Shown in pieces: positions 32,200 to 40,674 of a stretch of DNA of 64,000 nucleotides. The notes under the pieces were generated by a model that had not been told where the DNA came from, did no database searches, and worked only from the letters and a program-made list of their open reading frames with translations. Made by a program: the position numbers and the translations under genes. The DNA is from Maniola hyperantus (Eukaryota; Arthropoda; Insecta; Lepidoptera; Nymphalidae). Within the stretch, counting starts at the first letter, position 1. Each line of letters begins with the position of its first letter. The stretch is taken from NCBI RefSeq assembly GCF_902806685.2, contig NC_048553.1, positions 9,779,099 through 9,843,098 of the forward strand, written 5' to 3'.

Positions 32200-32347
32200 A
32201 AGGCTGAGATCTATAAAGCGCACTTTGACTTTGCTCAGACTTAAGGTTGAGTTAAAACGAGATAGATTTATGTGAGAGATCTGTCTCGTTTTAAGTGTGT
32301 CTTAAGTCTAAGCAAAGTCAGAGTGAGCTCTATAGATCTCACCCTAA
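32200..32347. mobile_element. foldback MITE, GGCTGAGATCTATA family
   Basis: Arms GGCTGAGATCTATAAAGCGC..GACTTTGCTCAGACTTAAG and CTTAAGTCTAAGCAAAGTCA..CTCTATAGATCTCACCC are inverted with few mismatches, around the centre CGAGATAGATTTATGTGAGA. Confidence 0.8.
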
Positions 32348-32664
32348 GACTAGGTAAATTATACACTAAAGTCAACATATGACAGAAAATATTTGGCTCT
32401 TATAAAACCTTGGATTTTATACCTATATCGATAAGAACCAAGCGAACAACTCTACCAGTAATACTTATTGGGTAGATAGGTATAGATATCAAACACGAAG
32501 ATAACTTTTACTTTAAGTATATTATTATACTTAGGTAATATACGTAACATTATGTTCAAGTTTAAACTTGCATTTTTGTTATGCAGGCCTCAAAATTGGA
32601 AGATCTATATTTAGAAGAGCTCTCTATTACTTGCATACTAAACAAGCTTTTGCCCGCACTTCGT

Positions 32665-32834
32665 TCGCAGTAGAAAATAATTTACATCGACCTTTAGGAG
32701 ATAACGGATTTGTAGAGCATTGTCTGTCGTTGAGACCGACAAAACGTCATATAGGCATGAGTGACAGAGGCAACGCTCTATAAAGCCGAAATGTCATTCT
32801 AAAGGCCGATATGTACATTACTTTCTGCCGCGTA
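32665..32834. mobile_element. foldback MITE, GCAGAAAATAATGTACATC family
   Basis: Left GCAGTAGAAAATAATTTACA, right TGTACATTACTTTCTGCCGC, with GACCGACAAAACGTCATATA at the centre. A nearby open frame is incidental. Confidence 0.8.
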
Positions 32835-33185
32835 GGTACTGTAATAATTATTTATGGCTTACGTTACTCCTCCATGGTGAAAGATCCGATTTTAAAATCG
32901 GTTCAATAGTTTTCAGAGTGTATAGTTTACAAACAAACAAATCTTTTCTCTTTATAATATTATTAGTAGGTACCAACCTATTATATTAGTACTTATTAGT
33001 TTTACTTAATTAAATATTAATGAAATAAAAAACATTAAAAAAGTATGCAGCATTTTGTTCATTTGATAATAAATAGAAATAAGATACAGTCATGTACTTA
33101 ATATTATAACCTAGCATACAATTACGCGTTCAATATTTTGCATGCGTGCAAAAACCTACCTGATTACAATATGGGTTATTCAAGG

Positions 33186-33324
33186 GGCGGACCAACAAAC
33201 TTTTCACGGCCCAGCACGGTACAGAGTTAGCTAACATCCCAAGGAAGGATACTTTTTATCCCAGAAAATCAAAGAGTTCCCATGGGATTTTTAAAAACCT
33301 AAATCCACGCGGACACCATCTAGT
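33186..33324 (+). mobile_element. Helitron-like element, 5'-truncated
   Basis: Starts within the body (CTTTTCACGGCCCAGCACGG). It then has GTTAGCTAACATCCC, TTTTTATCCCAGAAAATCAA, GAGTTCCCATGGGATTTTTA and AAATCCACGCGGACACCATC, ending TCTAGTA. The hairpin's second arm is deleted. Confidence 0.75.
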
Positions 33325-33714
33325 ACTTATTCCATAATTTCAATTATATTTCACAATATGAGCTAACATTATTCATATTAATAATTATTATTATGAGTCA
33401 AAATTATTATGAAATAGTTATATTTTTAATATAAATCGAACTTAACAACTTAATAATATAATTATTCATGTTACAAGTTGCAACATGATAAAACAAAGAC
33501 CTTATTTACATAATGATCACTTATGCTTTAATTAATTATTTATTACTATTGTATATTTACATAAAATGTTAAATTATGATTATTTAATGAATTTTAAATG
33601 AACTTCTAAAGTGAGTGAATTTCAATAATATTGTAGTATGTAATTTAAATAAAAAAAATAAAAAAAGCTGGTATTTGCTAGTAATCATAATAATCATCGT
33701 CTGCTCGGTTTTGA

Positions 33715-33812
33715 AGCAAGCCAGCGTTTTTTATAAACTAGCGCTTGACATGATGCAGCCTAAGATGGAGTGCGCTTACCTAGAAGATGCCTATTCAATA
33801 TTGGCTTGGTGG
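33715..33812 (+). repeat. fragment of CCTAAGATGGAGCGCGC repeat family
   Basis: GACATGATGCAGCCTAAGAT, GGAGTGCGCTTACCTAGAAG and GCCTATTCA recur at 40695-40770 and 63955-64000, and inverted near 37265-37330. Longer versions (40675-40915, 44300-44440, 47375-47475) continue with CAGGAAACAC..GGCATT..CTTAGCGGTTCGTATCAGAA. Noncoding, origin unknown. Confidence 0.55.
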
Positions 33813-34319
33813 TAAAGGTGCTCATATTAAAAGCGCAGGCAGAGGCGGATTAAATGTCGAGATCGCCATAGGCAAGCACCTCATAAGCACCCCTCTAACA
33901 GCCATATTAAAAAAGTTACTAACCTCGAAAGAACGAGGAATCGTCTCATTGCATAGCTGGTAGTGATTATATTATTTATGTGAACGAGTGAAGAACAGCA
34001 CACACTTTGTTATATTAAAGAAGAGTCAGTTTCGGTCACTCCAAGATAATATTAGTAGGGATAATTAGGTAAGCCAGCTAATGGAACTATACATGATCTC
34101 GCGCGCCCCTTTGTAACCTCGCGCCCCTATGCACGTGCCTTGTTTGCCTTAGGGATAGTCTGCCTCTGAAGTCTGAGCGCAGGGGTAAACTGATTTCGAA
34201 ATAGCGTTTCATATCCTAGTGGTCCGAATTAGAAACGAGGAAGCGAATCGTTTCATACGTGTTCGTGGATTACGAACATATTTAATTAACATGATACCTA
34301 TGATATAACATGGTATTCG
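33813..34319. other. downstream flank of Brf1, no gene seen
   Basis: Sequence beyond the Brf1 stop codon. I did not find a convincing AATAAA on the minus strand immediately below 34320, so the 3' end of the transcript is not placed. Confidence 0.4.
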
Positions 34320-34444
34320 TTAGTACTCCTCGTAGTCGTAGTAGTCGTCGTCGGCCCCGTTTTGCAGCATGGCAGCGAGAGATAGCTCGCCGCTCGCTTC
34401 AGGCACATCCGCTTCCAAATCCTCGTCGTAATCTTCTGCAGCAT
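34320..34444 (-). CDS. Brf1: Brf1 terminal exon H (acidic C-terminus)
   Basis: Acceptor TTACTTCACAG, 125 bp to the stop TAA (34320-34322). Encodes AAEDYDEDLEADVPEASGEL, SLAAMLQNGADDDYYDYEEY. The pattern of an acidic patch, a short hydrophobic helix and a D/Y-rich end matches BRF1 termini. The sequence just before the chosen acceptor is also open and acidic, so the exact 3' splice site is not certain. Confidence 0.85.
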
Positions 34445-37400
34445 CTGTGAAGTAATCATCATAATCATCATCCAGTTATGAAACTTATAACAAAACTTCA
34501 ATGTTTCACCTTACACTGGCACTGGCAGGCGTCAAATGCTACCTACATTTGACGCTAGATGGGCTATGAATCTTTGATTTCACCATAGAATTACTACCAC
34601 TCACAACACAACGTCACTATTAACTCAAGCTAGCAAGGACAGTACGCGGCAGAAAGTAATGTACATCGGCCTTTCGAATGACATTTCGGCTTTGTAGAGC
34701 GTTGTCTCTGTCACTCATACCTATATGAATAAGAAAGAGGGTTAATCGTGATATGTAACCGTTTTATACAATACAATATCTTATACAAAGCCTACTGGTC
34801 TGAGAAGTCTCCAAGAGTCCGGTATAAGTACCTTGTATCAACGAGGGGGTGGGTGGCGCCGGCGTGGTGGGTGTGGGCGGGTGGAGGGTCGTGGGTGTGG
34901 GCGGCTGGGGGGTCGAGGGCGTCGGGGGGTGGGGGGTCGCGGGTGCGGGGCTGGCGGGCACCGTCGTGACTAATGGGGTCGGCTTCTTCTTCTTCTTTCT
35001 TGGTACTGGTGATGCAGGCACTGGTGTTTCTACTGGTATGGTTACTTTTGGTCTGAAAAAATTGCAACAGAATGTTTTATAAGTCTCTTTTTACATTCTA
35101 AACGTAAGTAGAATTTTTATCGATTGCCGTTGCCGTTCAAAAAGGACAGAGATCTCGCGAGGTACATCTCAGGGTCTACTTAAAGGTCGCTCTCGATTTA
35201 AAGGCAATAAAACTGTGACAAAATATCTTGCGGTGGTTAGTCAAGACTCGCATTGTCTTCAGTAAAAAAGTTAAAATACGTACTCAGTCTCCGTCTGTAT
35301 AAGTTGAACAGGTGTAGCGGGCGTGGAAGGGGCACGTAACGGCGTCCCGGGTTGATCCAAACTCTTCAGTATATCGTAGTTGATCTTAGAACTCATTTTC
35401 TTTTCCACCAGCATTTTGCTATTCATAGGTATAAGTAGAAATATATGGCCAAATAGACGACCAAAGTCGTCATTAAACACAAACCTGTCTCCAATCTCCA
35501 TAGCATGACGGCCAATAAATGTGTGACACGGGAATCGATAAAACAGACCTCTCTCGATTTAAAGTCAATACAACTGTGACAAAATTTCTTCCTGTGGTGT
35601 CAGGACTCGCATGGTCTTTGGTAAAAAAAGTTAGAATACTTACTCAGTATCAGTCTGTACAAGTTGTGCAGGCGTAGCGGGCGTGGAAGGGGCACGTAAC
35701 GGCGTCCCGGGTTGATCCAAACTCTTCAGTATATCGTAGTTGATCTTAGAGCTCATTTTCTTCTCCGCCAGCATTTTGCCGATCGCCTCTCCTGCCGTGG
35801 ACGCGTTCAACGCAACCTTCTTCTTGTACGAGCCGCGTATTTTTTTCTTTTTGTCTTTTCCCTCTTCTTTTTCCCTTGCACGTAGTTCCTCTTTAACTGT
35901 GGAAATGTTCTAAATTAAAATCTAACTCGGCTGGGCAGCGTTCAGGAAGTCTCGAGATGTCTTCTTCTTCAAAATTCCTCAGTGCTTGAAGACTATAGTT
36001 TTAAAAAATTGCGCAATGCGCCTAAATTTATAAATGCAAAGCACCTAACTTTTAAAACGCTTTTCAATACTCGAGGATATCTGCAAAAATTACAAACTTA
36101 CTTTTTTGGCCCTTCAAATAGTCTGCATTAATGCTATGCCACATTCTGGTCTTGTTACGCGCTTCCTCCCCGGTCATAATGAGGGAGTCTGTATAATCCT
36201 CATCGGCAGAACTGAGGAACAAGTCCTCAGCGATGTGTAAGTCTCTGCTGAACTGACGTCGGGTTTAAGGAACTTTTTACGAGCCTACATACAAGATTTT
36301 GGCTGAATACTAAAATGTTGCCAAGTGTATATGCCAAATCCAACTCGGTTGGGCAGCGTTCAGGAAGCTTCGAGATGTCTTCTTTTCCAAAATTCCTCAC
36401 TGCTTGAAGACCAGTTTTAGAAAAGTGTGCAAGGCGCCTAAATTGATAAACGCAACCTCGAGTAAATCTACAAAAATTATAAACTTACTTTTTTGGCCCT
36501 TCAAATAGTCCACATTAATGCTATGCCACATTCTGGTCTTGTTGCGCGCTTCCTCCTCGGTCATGATGAGGGAGTCTATATAATCCTCATCGGCAGAACT
36601 GAGGAACAAGTCCTCAGCGTTGTGTAAGTCTTTGTTGAACTGTTGTTTGACGTCGGGTTTGAGGAATTTTTCATTTTTGTCTTCTTCATGTCCCAGTCCT
36701 ATGACTGCTAGTTCTGGCCCTAGAAGTAGATGTATCAGAAGCTTACACTCGTTATCTAGGTATTCTATGGTGTGAAGTAGCAGCTAATGGGGTTCAGGTA
36801 ACACACAGATAACTCAACTCAGAAACTCAGTGTGAAAAGAACAACACTACTCAATGTAATTTGAATGCTCGACTCGCAAGTCCACCATGGAATGTTTTAA
36901 ACCTTCGAATTTAGATAACTTATGTACGACCACAATTCAATTTTACCAAAAACTCCAGAAAATCCGGTTTTATTAGGTAAGTAGGTAAAAATGATTTTTA
37001 CACCTATTGGTTACAATTTATTAAATTTTAAGTGTGTCTGGCAATGCATGACGTGATTTCTAATACTATTCTGAAGAAAATATAAAAAAAATTAGACTTA
37101 AACTTGGACGAAAGATTTTATACGTCTTTGTTAGGTACCTGCTATCTGCCAAAGCCACCATGATATAAACTTCATAGTCACTGATCGTTTCTCCCTGTGT
37201 TTCGCAGAGAAACTTTTAGCTTTTATAAAATAACAAGTTTCTGGCCATCACGGGCTCTTTCTCTAAAAGTGAATCTTCTAGGCAAGCGCGCTCCAACCTA
37301 GTCTGCATCATTGCTTTTTATTAGCATGATTGTCGTCAAGAGCAAGCCTATGTTGGTTTGTCCTTCAATCACGTCGCAACGAAGCAACGGTTCGACGTGA

Positions 37401-39840
37401 TTTTTTGCAGGGGTATACTTAATGACCTGGAAAGTGACATAGGCTACTTTTCATCCCGGAAAATCAAAGAGTTCCCACGGGATTTTTAAAAATCTAAATC
37501 CACGCGAACGAAGTCGCGGATATTGGCTAATAATTTAAAAAAAAGATATAGTTACCCAGTCCTTTCTCCAACTTGCTAGTGTCATTACTCGTGGCAGCAA
37601 CGCTTTTCGACTGAACGTCTCTCGCCATTTCTCCGATCAAACTCAGTGTGTCCTGCGCTGCGAATCTAGAAGCATCCTCCGCTTCAGCCTGTGACACTTC
37701 ATCTGGAGTATTAAAACAAAATCAAATCCTAGGGATTCATTCGATGCAGGCTCAAAATCAAAACACAACTATTTCAATCTAGTCCCCCTTTACCTTTGTA
37801 CCAGTTTCTATCTCTGTACGCGACAGATCGATATGGCAATCGGGGTATGAGGCGGGGGGACGCCCCGCGCACTCGCACGTCACCCGCGCTCGACCGCACC
37901 GGGTTAGCGCAGGGGCTGTTCGGGTGTGCAGGGCGTTCCCTCCCCGATTGCCATCGCAACGCCGGCTCACTACTGAGCACGGGTCTCCTCTCTGAGTGAG
38001 AAGGGTTTGGCCATAGTCTACCACGCTGGCCAAGACTTCACACCCCTTTGAGAACATTATGGAGAACTCTCAGACATGCACGTTCCTCATGATGTTTTCC
38101 TTCACCGTTAAAGCAAGTGATATTTTATTACTTAAAAGTTAAAATGCACATAACTCCGAAAAGTTACAGGTGCGTGCCCGGGATCGAACCTCGACCTCAG
38201 ATTAGGAGACGGACGTCCTAACCACTTGGCTATCACAGCCTTTTTTTTTAAGAAAAAGAAATACCAGCAATTGGAGTAGGTGTGGGGGGGTTCTTTCTTT
38301 TCTTTTTGCTGCAGTCTTTTTCTAGTTGAGCGTCTATTTCTCTCTGCAGTTCAGTCATTTCTTTTTCCCCATCCTCCTCTTCTAATAACTGCCAAAAAAA
38401 CGAGTAATGTATATAAATACATATATAACCGCAGTTTTATAGCCTTAATAGCTCAATGATCAAAAACAGACCGAAATCAAAAATTGTCGTACCTACTAAG
38501 CTTAATTGAACGAGAAAAGTGTAATTTAATATTAGTTATGTTTTGAATGGCAAAAAAAATAACAAAGTCTGTACATAAAAGTTCAAGTTTGGTAAGGGTA
38601 TCGTACCATCGTACAAGAAATAACACTCTATTTTTATTTCTTACATAGCTTATGCTACCACTTCGTCCGCGTGGACTACACAAATTTCAAACCCCTATTT
38701 CACCCCCTTAGGGGTTGAATTTTTGAAAATCCTTTCTTAGCGGATGCCTACGTTAATAATAGCTATCTGCATGCCAAATTTCAGACGGATCCGTCCAATA
38801 ATTTGAGCTGTGCGTTGATAGATCGGTCAGTCAGTCAGCCTTTTATATATTAAGATTTTCGTTATGATATTCGTGATCAGAAGGCCAAAATACGTTGTTA
38901 AACCGTTCAGAGTTATCGGAGGTACCCACTTTTCAAAAGTTTATCCAAAATTGTAGAGATAATACGAGCCCACCTTCTGTAATCGAGCTTTATCCCTCTT
39001 TCTAGCTGCCTTGAACGCGGGCGGGTCCTGCTCTTCCTCCAAGTCCACGGTCATGAACTTGTCTAGGGTGAGGGCACTGGAAGGAGTTTCGCCAAACTCG
39101 AATAGATGTTTCCATGTAGTCGTCTCGTGTATTTTGACATTTCGCACTACGCCCGTTGGTGTACGCGATAAATAGAAAGGAAAAATTGTAAAGAAAAATA
39201 TGAGCCCACCTTCTGTAATCGATCTTTATCCCTCTTTCTAGCTGCCTTGAACGCGGGCGGGTCCTGCTCCTCCTCCAAGTCCACGGTCATGAACTCGTCC
39301 AGGGTAAGGGCACTGGAAGGGGTTTCGCCGAACTCGAACAGACGTTTTCGTAATGTCGTCTCGTGTATTTTGACTATTCGCACCACGTCCGTCGGTGTGC
39401 GCGAGAATTCGTGAAGACGGGCTGCTATTAGGAGCGCTGGAATAAAAAAAACATGGTTTTATGTATTACAAACTAGCTGATACCCGCGACTTTGTCCACG
39501 GGGATTTAGGTTTTTCAAAATCCCGTGGGAACTCTATGATTTTGTCTTTTTAATAGAGATAGCGACCAAACGAGCAGGCGGGTCGGGTTGTTTAGTCTGT
39601 AACGTGATAGCCGGACACACCAATAAACAAACACTTTCGCATTTACGATCAGCTGATATTTTGAGAAGTAAAAAATAAAAGCTGACTTACCAGCACCACA
39701 TATGCCTGAGGGTCGTCGGCCAGAGTGTATGGAGTCTCTTTTCATTCTCTGAACTAGTCGCAACGCAGTCATGCTGACCTCGTGCTGTTTGTCTTCGAAC
39801 TTTAACTGTGACGCGAAACGAAGTATGTAGAGACAGGGAT
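34320..39840 (-). CDS. Brf1: transcription factor IIIB 90-kDa subunit (BRF1), 3' part of gene
   Basis: BRF1 is the TFIIB-related subunit of TFIIIB, which recruits RNA polymerase III to tRNA, 5S and other small-RNA genes in the nucleus. Eight exons read in consistent phase on the minus strand: 39840-39691, 39436-39210, 38388-38265, 37702-37556, 36719-36489, 35896-35644, 35052-34832 and 34444-34320. They encode about 490 residues. The order is the second cyclin fold (HEVSMTALRLVQRMKRDSIH, LRKRLFEFGETPSSALTLDE), a charged linker, an acidic helix (DEDYIDSLIMTEEEARNKTR), the Brf1 homology block (KMSSKINYDILKSL), a Pro/Thr-rich spacer and an acidic tail ending YDYEEY. All match known BRF1 organisation. 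The N-terminal zinc ribbon and first cyclin fold are not found here. Introns contain SINEs, MITEs and Helitron-like elements, and three exons have adjacent tandem copies. Confidence 0.95.
34632..34725. mobile_element. half copy of GCAGAAAATAATGTACATC MITE in a Brf1 intron
   Basis: Starts AGTACGCGGCAGAAAGTAAT and keeps GTAGAGCGTTGTCTCTGTCA. The right arm is missing. It sits in the last Brf1 intron. Confidence 0.75.
34832..35052 (-). CDS. Brf1: Brf1 exon G (Pro/Thr-rich spacer)
   Basis: Acceptor GCAATTTTTTCAG, donor GTACTT, 221 bp. Encodes PKVTIPVETPVPASPVPRKK then a degenerate (P-T-P-x)n run: ATPHPPTPSTPQPPTPTTLH. The underlying DNA is a C-rich, minisatellite-like strand (34845-34965) that is strikingly GC-rich for this window and likely to vary in length. 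Confidence 0.8.
35284..35418 (-). CDS. Brf1: Brf1 exon F', in-frame tandem copy of the end of exon F
   Basis: Encodes KMLVEKKMSSKINYDILKSL, DQPGTPLRAPSTPATPVQLI and QTETE, nearly identical to the second half of exon F. An AG (ACCTATGAATAG) lies exactly at the left edge of similarity and a GTACGT donor at the right. Its 135 bp start and end in the same phase as the F-to-G junction, so inclusion after exon F would insert 45 residues without a frameshift. Skipping it gives the standard protein, and using it in place of exon F would not be in frame. Expression is unknown. Confidence 0.55.
35644..35896 (-). CDS. Brf1: Brf1 exon F (Brf1 homology block)
   Basis: Acceptor ACATTTCCACAG, donor GTAAGT, 253 bp. 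Encodes a lysine/glutamate-rich stretch (KEELRAREKEEGKDKKKKIR), then ALNASTAGEAIGKMLAEKKM and SSKINYDILKSLDQPGTPLR. In other species this block binds TBP and the B-double-prime subunit. A second, partial copy follows at 35284-35418. Confidence 0.95.
35921..35995 (+). mobile_element. RTE-clade fragment in duplicated Brf1 intron, copy 1
   Basis: AACTCGGCTGGGCAGCGTTC, AGATGTCTTC and AAATTCCTCAGTGCTTGAAG correspond to part of the RTE region seen at 41353-41405. It was duplicated with exon E. Confidence 0.7.
36102..36278 (-). pseudogene. Brf1 exon E', frameshifted tandem copy of exon E
   Basis: Copies the 3' three-quarters of exon E, its donor GTAAGTT and the RTE-containing intron beyond, so the duplicated unit is about 0.35 kb (35926-36278 against 36338-36675). 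A 7-bp deletion (CAACAA..-equivalent near 36256) shifts the frame. No acceptor is retained, and I found no AG that restores the phase required after exon E. Changes include YIDS to YTDS and TEEE to TGEE. Confidence 0.85.
36340..36415 (+). mobile_element. RTE-clade fragment in duplicated Brf1 intron, copy 2
   Basis: AACTCGGTTGGGCAGCGTTC, GAGATGTCTTCTTTTCC and CAAAATTCCTCACTGCTTGA. Its presence in both units shows that the LINE inserted before the exon E duplication. Confidence 0.7.
36489..36719 (-). CDS. Brf1: Brf1 exon E (acidic helix block)
   Basis: Acceptor CATCTACTTCTAG, donor GTAAGTT, 231 bp. Encodes PELAVIGLGHEEDKNEKFLK, NAEDLFLSSADEDYIDSLIM and TEEEARNKTRMWHSINVDYL, which is the conserved block with a helix leading into the Brf1 homology region. 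An RTE remnant lies in the intron just downstream (36340-36410). Confidence 0.95.
37348..37525 (+). mobile_element. Helitron-like element, TCAGTACCC subtype, in Brf1 intron
   Basis: 5'-truncated: begins TATGTTGGTTTGTCCTTCAA, has CGCAACGAAGCAACGGTTCG and CTTTTCATCCCGGAAAATCA, and ends CACGCGAACGAAGTCGCGGA, TATTGGCTAA. Confidence 0.8.
37556..37702 (-). CDS. Brf1: Brf1 exon D (low-complexity linker)
   Basis: Acceptor TTAATACTCCAG, donor GTAACT, 147 bp. Encodes EVSQAEAEDASRFAAQDTLS, LIGEMARDVQSKSVAATSND and TSKLEKGL. This linker is poorly conserved between species. The call rests on splice sites, phase (2/1) and position. Confidence 0.85.
37814..37960. mobile_element. GC-rich GCGACAGGT MITE in Brf1 intron
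   Basis: Left end TGTACGCGACAGATCGATAT, right end TCCCCGATTGCCATCGCAAC, cut where the adjoining SINE starts. Interior GAGGCGGGGGGACGCCCCGC. Confidence 0.8.
37962..38240 (-). mobile_element. Metulj-like SINE with tRNA head, in Brf1 intron
   Basis: From GCCGGCTCACTACTGAGCAC to the head at the right: GTGCGTGCCCGGGATCGAAC (B box on the minus strand), GGAGACGGACGTCCTAACCA and CTTGGCTATCACAGCC. The (ATC)n tail is missing, and there is a 13-bp deletion after CACGCTGGCCAAG. Confidence 0.85.
38265..38388 (-). CDS. Brf1: Brf1 exon C (charged linker)
   Basis: Acceptor TTTTTTGGCAG, 124 bp. Encodes LLEEEDGEKEMTELQREIDA, QLEKDCSKKKRKN and a Pro/Thr run (PPTPTPIA). The donor GTATTT is weak and is the least certain boundary in the gene, but it keeps the phase with exon D. 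The equivalent BRF1 region begins with a similar glutamate-rich helix. Confidence 0.8.
38645..38853 (-). mobile_element. Helitron-like Lep1-type element in Brf1 intron
   Basis: From ATAGCTTATGCTACCACTTC to CAGTCAGCCTTTTATATATT. All the central blocks are present. Confidence 0.8.
38974..39168 (-). pseudogene. Brf1 exon B', truncated tandem copy of exon B
   Basis: Matches exon B from SRTPT to RLQK with the same GTGGGC donor and ~25 bp of downstream intron, 236 bp away. It lacks the first ~32 bp of the exon and has no matching 3' splice site; the sequence to its left in the transcript is T-rich but lacks a suitably phased AG. The frame remains open but carries non-conservative changes (TLRKRL to TTWKHL, LDEF to LDKF). 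Probably a non-functional pseudo-exon. Confidence 0.85.
39210..39436 (-). CDS. Brf1: Brf1 exon B (end of second cyclin repeat)
   Basis: Acceptor TTTATTCCAG, donor GTGGGC (G at +4 is unusual), 227 bp. Encodes LLIAARLHEFSRTPTDVVRI, VKIHETTLRKRLFEFGETPS, SALTLDEFMTVDLEEEQDPP and AFKAARKRDKDRLQK. It ends on a codon boundary. A truncated tandem copy lies just downstream in the transcript, at 38974-39168. Confidence 0.95.
39472..39650 (-). mobile_element. Helitron-like element in Brf1 intron
   Basis: ACTAGCTGATACCCGCGACT, AAAATCCCGTGGGAACTCTA, CACACCAATAAACAAACACT and TTTCGCATTTACGATCAGCT. It lies between exons A and B and is internally shortened. Confidence 0.75.
39691..39840 (-). CDS. Brf1: Brf1 exon A (second cyclin repeat, first part)
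   Basis: Acceptor GTTGTTACAG, donor GTAAGTC, 150 bp. It begins with two bases of an Asp codon and encodes PCLYILRFASQLKFEDKQHE then VSMTALRLVQRMKRDSIHSG and RRPSGICGA, the most conserved part of BRF1 cyclin fold 2. It is the most 5' exon I can identify. The missing upstream exon should end in ..G with a matching phase. Confidence 0.95.
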
Positions 39841-39899
39841 CTGTAACAACGTATTTTTATATAGACTTGCTATATTTTTATTGTGTGGTTGTGGTGTGA

Positions 39900-40066
39900 C
39901 CGTTCTCTGGTAGGAGGCATCGGCCGTGGCTAGTTACCCCCCTACCGGCAAAGCCGTGCCGCCAAGTGATTTTGCGTTCCGGTAGGATGCCGTCTTCCGT
40001 GTAGAAACCAAAGGGGCATGAGTTTAATAAAAACTGTCATACCCCTTCCTGGCTGCGGGGTGATGC
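39900..40066 (+). mobile_element. SINE body (11058 family), headless
   Basis: TAGTTACCCCCCTACCGGCA, AAGCCGTGCCGCCAAGTGAT, GTAGAAACCAAAGGGGCATG and CATACCCCTTCCTGGC. It is cut at the right by the MITE at 40067. Confidence 0.75.
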
Positions 40067-40274
40067 CACACGAGTAGATATTATAGACCAGAGGGGAAGC
40101 TTCACACTAGCTCACGCACACCACGACGTGCCACGGACGCTCCGTGCGCCCAGTTTGGCGGCAAACGGAGCGTCCGTGACATGTCGTGGTGTGCGTGAGC
40201 TGCGCTAGAGTGAGTGAACCTACAGCCAGCCGCTAGTATGAAGCTTCCCCTCTGGTCTATATATCTACTCGTGT
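40067..40274. mobile_element. foldback MITE, CACACGAGTAG family, copy 2 (inverted)
   Basis: The reverse complement of the 31754 copy, with the one-sided segment now at the right (GAACCTACAGCCAGCCGCTA). Target duplication GGTGATGC at 40059-40066 and 40275-40282. It sits inside or at the edge of a SINE. Confidence 0.9.
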
Positions 40275-40375
40275 GGTGATGCGCCTATAATATATAATTA
40301 TATTTTTTTATTTTTTTTTTATTTTTTTTTATTTATTATTATAATATACCTAATTCTTTACCTACTTAATTATTC

Positions 40376-40483
40376 CAGGTCTTAAACTATACCCGTACAA
40401 AAATCACGTCGATTCGTTGCTCCGTTGCGACGTGATTGAAGGACAAACCAACAAACTAACACACTTTCGCATTTATAATATGG
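40376..40483 (-). mobile_element. Helitron-like element fragment, TCAGTACCC subtype
   Basis: AGGTCTTAAACTATACCCGT, CACGTCGATTCGTTGCTCCG and CACACTTTCGCATTTATAAT. Only the 5' half on its strand remains. It is preceded by a long T/A-rich tract (40300-40345). Confidence 0.75.
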
Positions 40484-40674
40484 ACTTTTTTGCACTGAAC
40501 GTATCTATGTATATAGTATATATACCTACTTATATAACCTATATCAGTTTTATGTAGCCCAATTAATAATAAGTATAATTGTTATACTAAATTATTATTT
40601 ATTAATTACTTTTAGCTCAAACGACTTGTATGGAAGATATTCTTGTTAGATATTTGTAGCAATCAAACATTTTT

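Noticed and set aside
34748..35082. Plus-strand Gly/Trp/Val-rich frames
   Set aside because: Antisense shadow of the Pro/Thr-rich Brf1 exon G.
37774..38057. Overlapping GC-rich frames on both strands
   Set aside because: They fall in the GC-rich MITE and the Metulj-like SINE inside a Brf1 intron.
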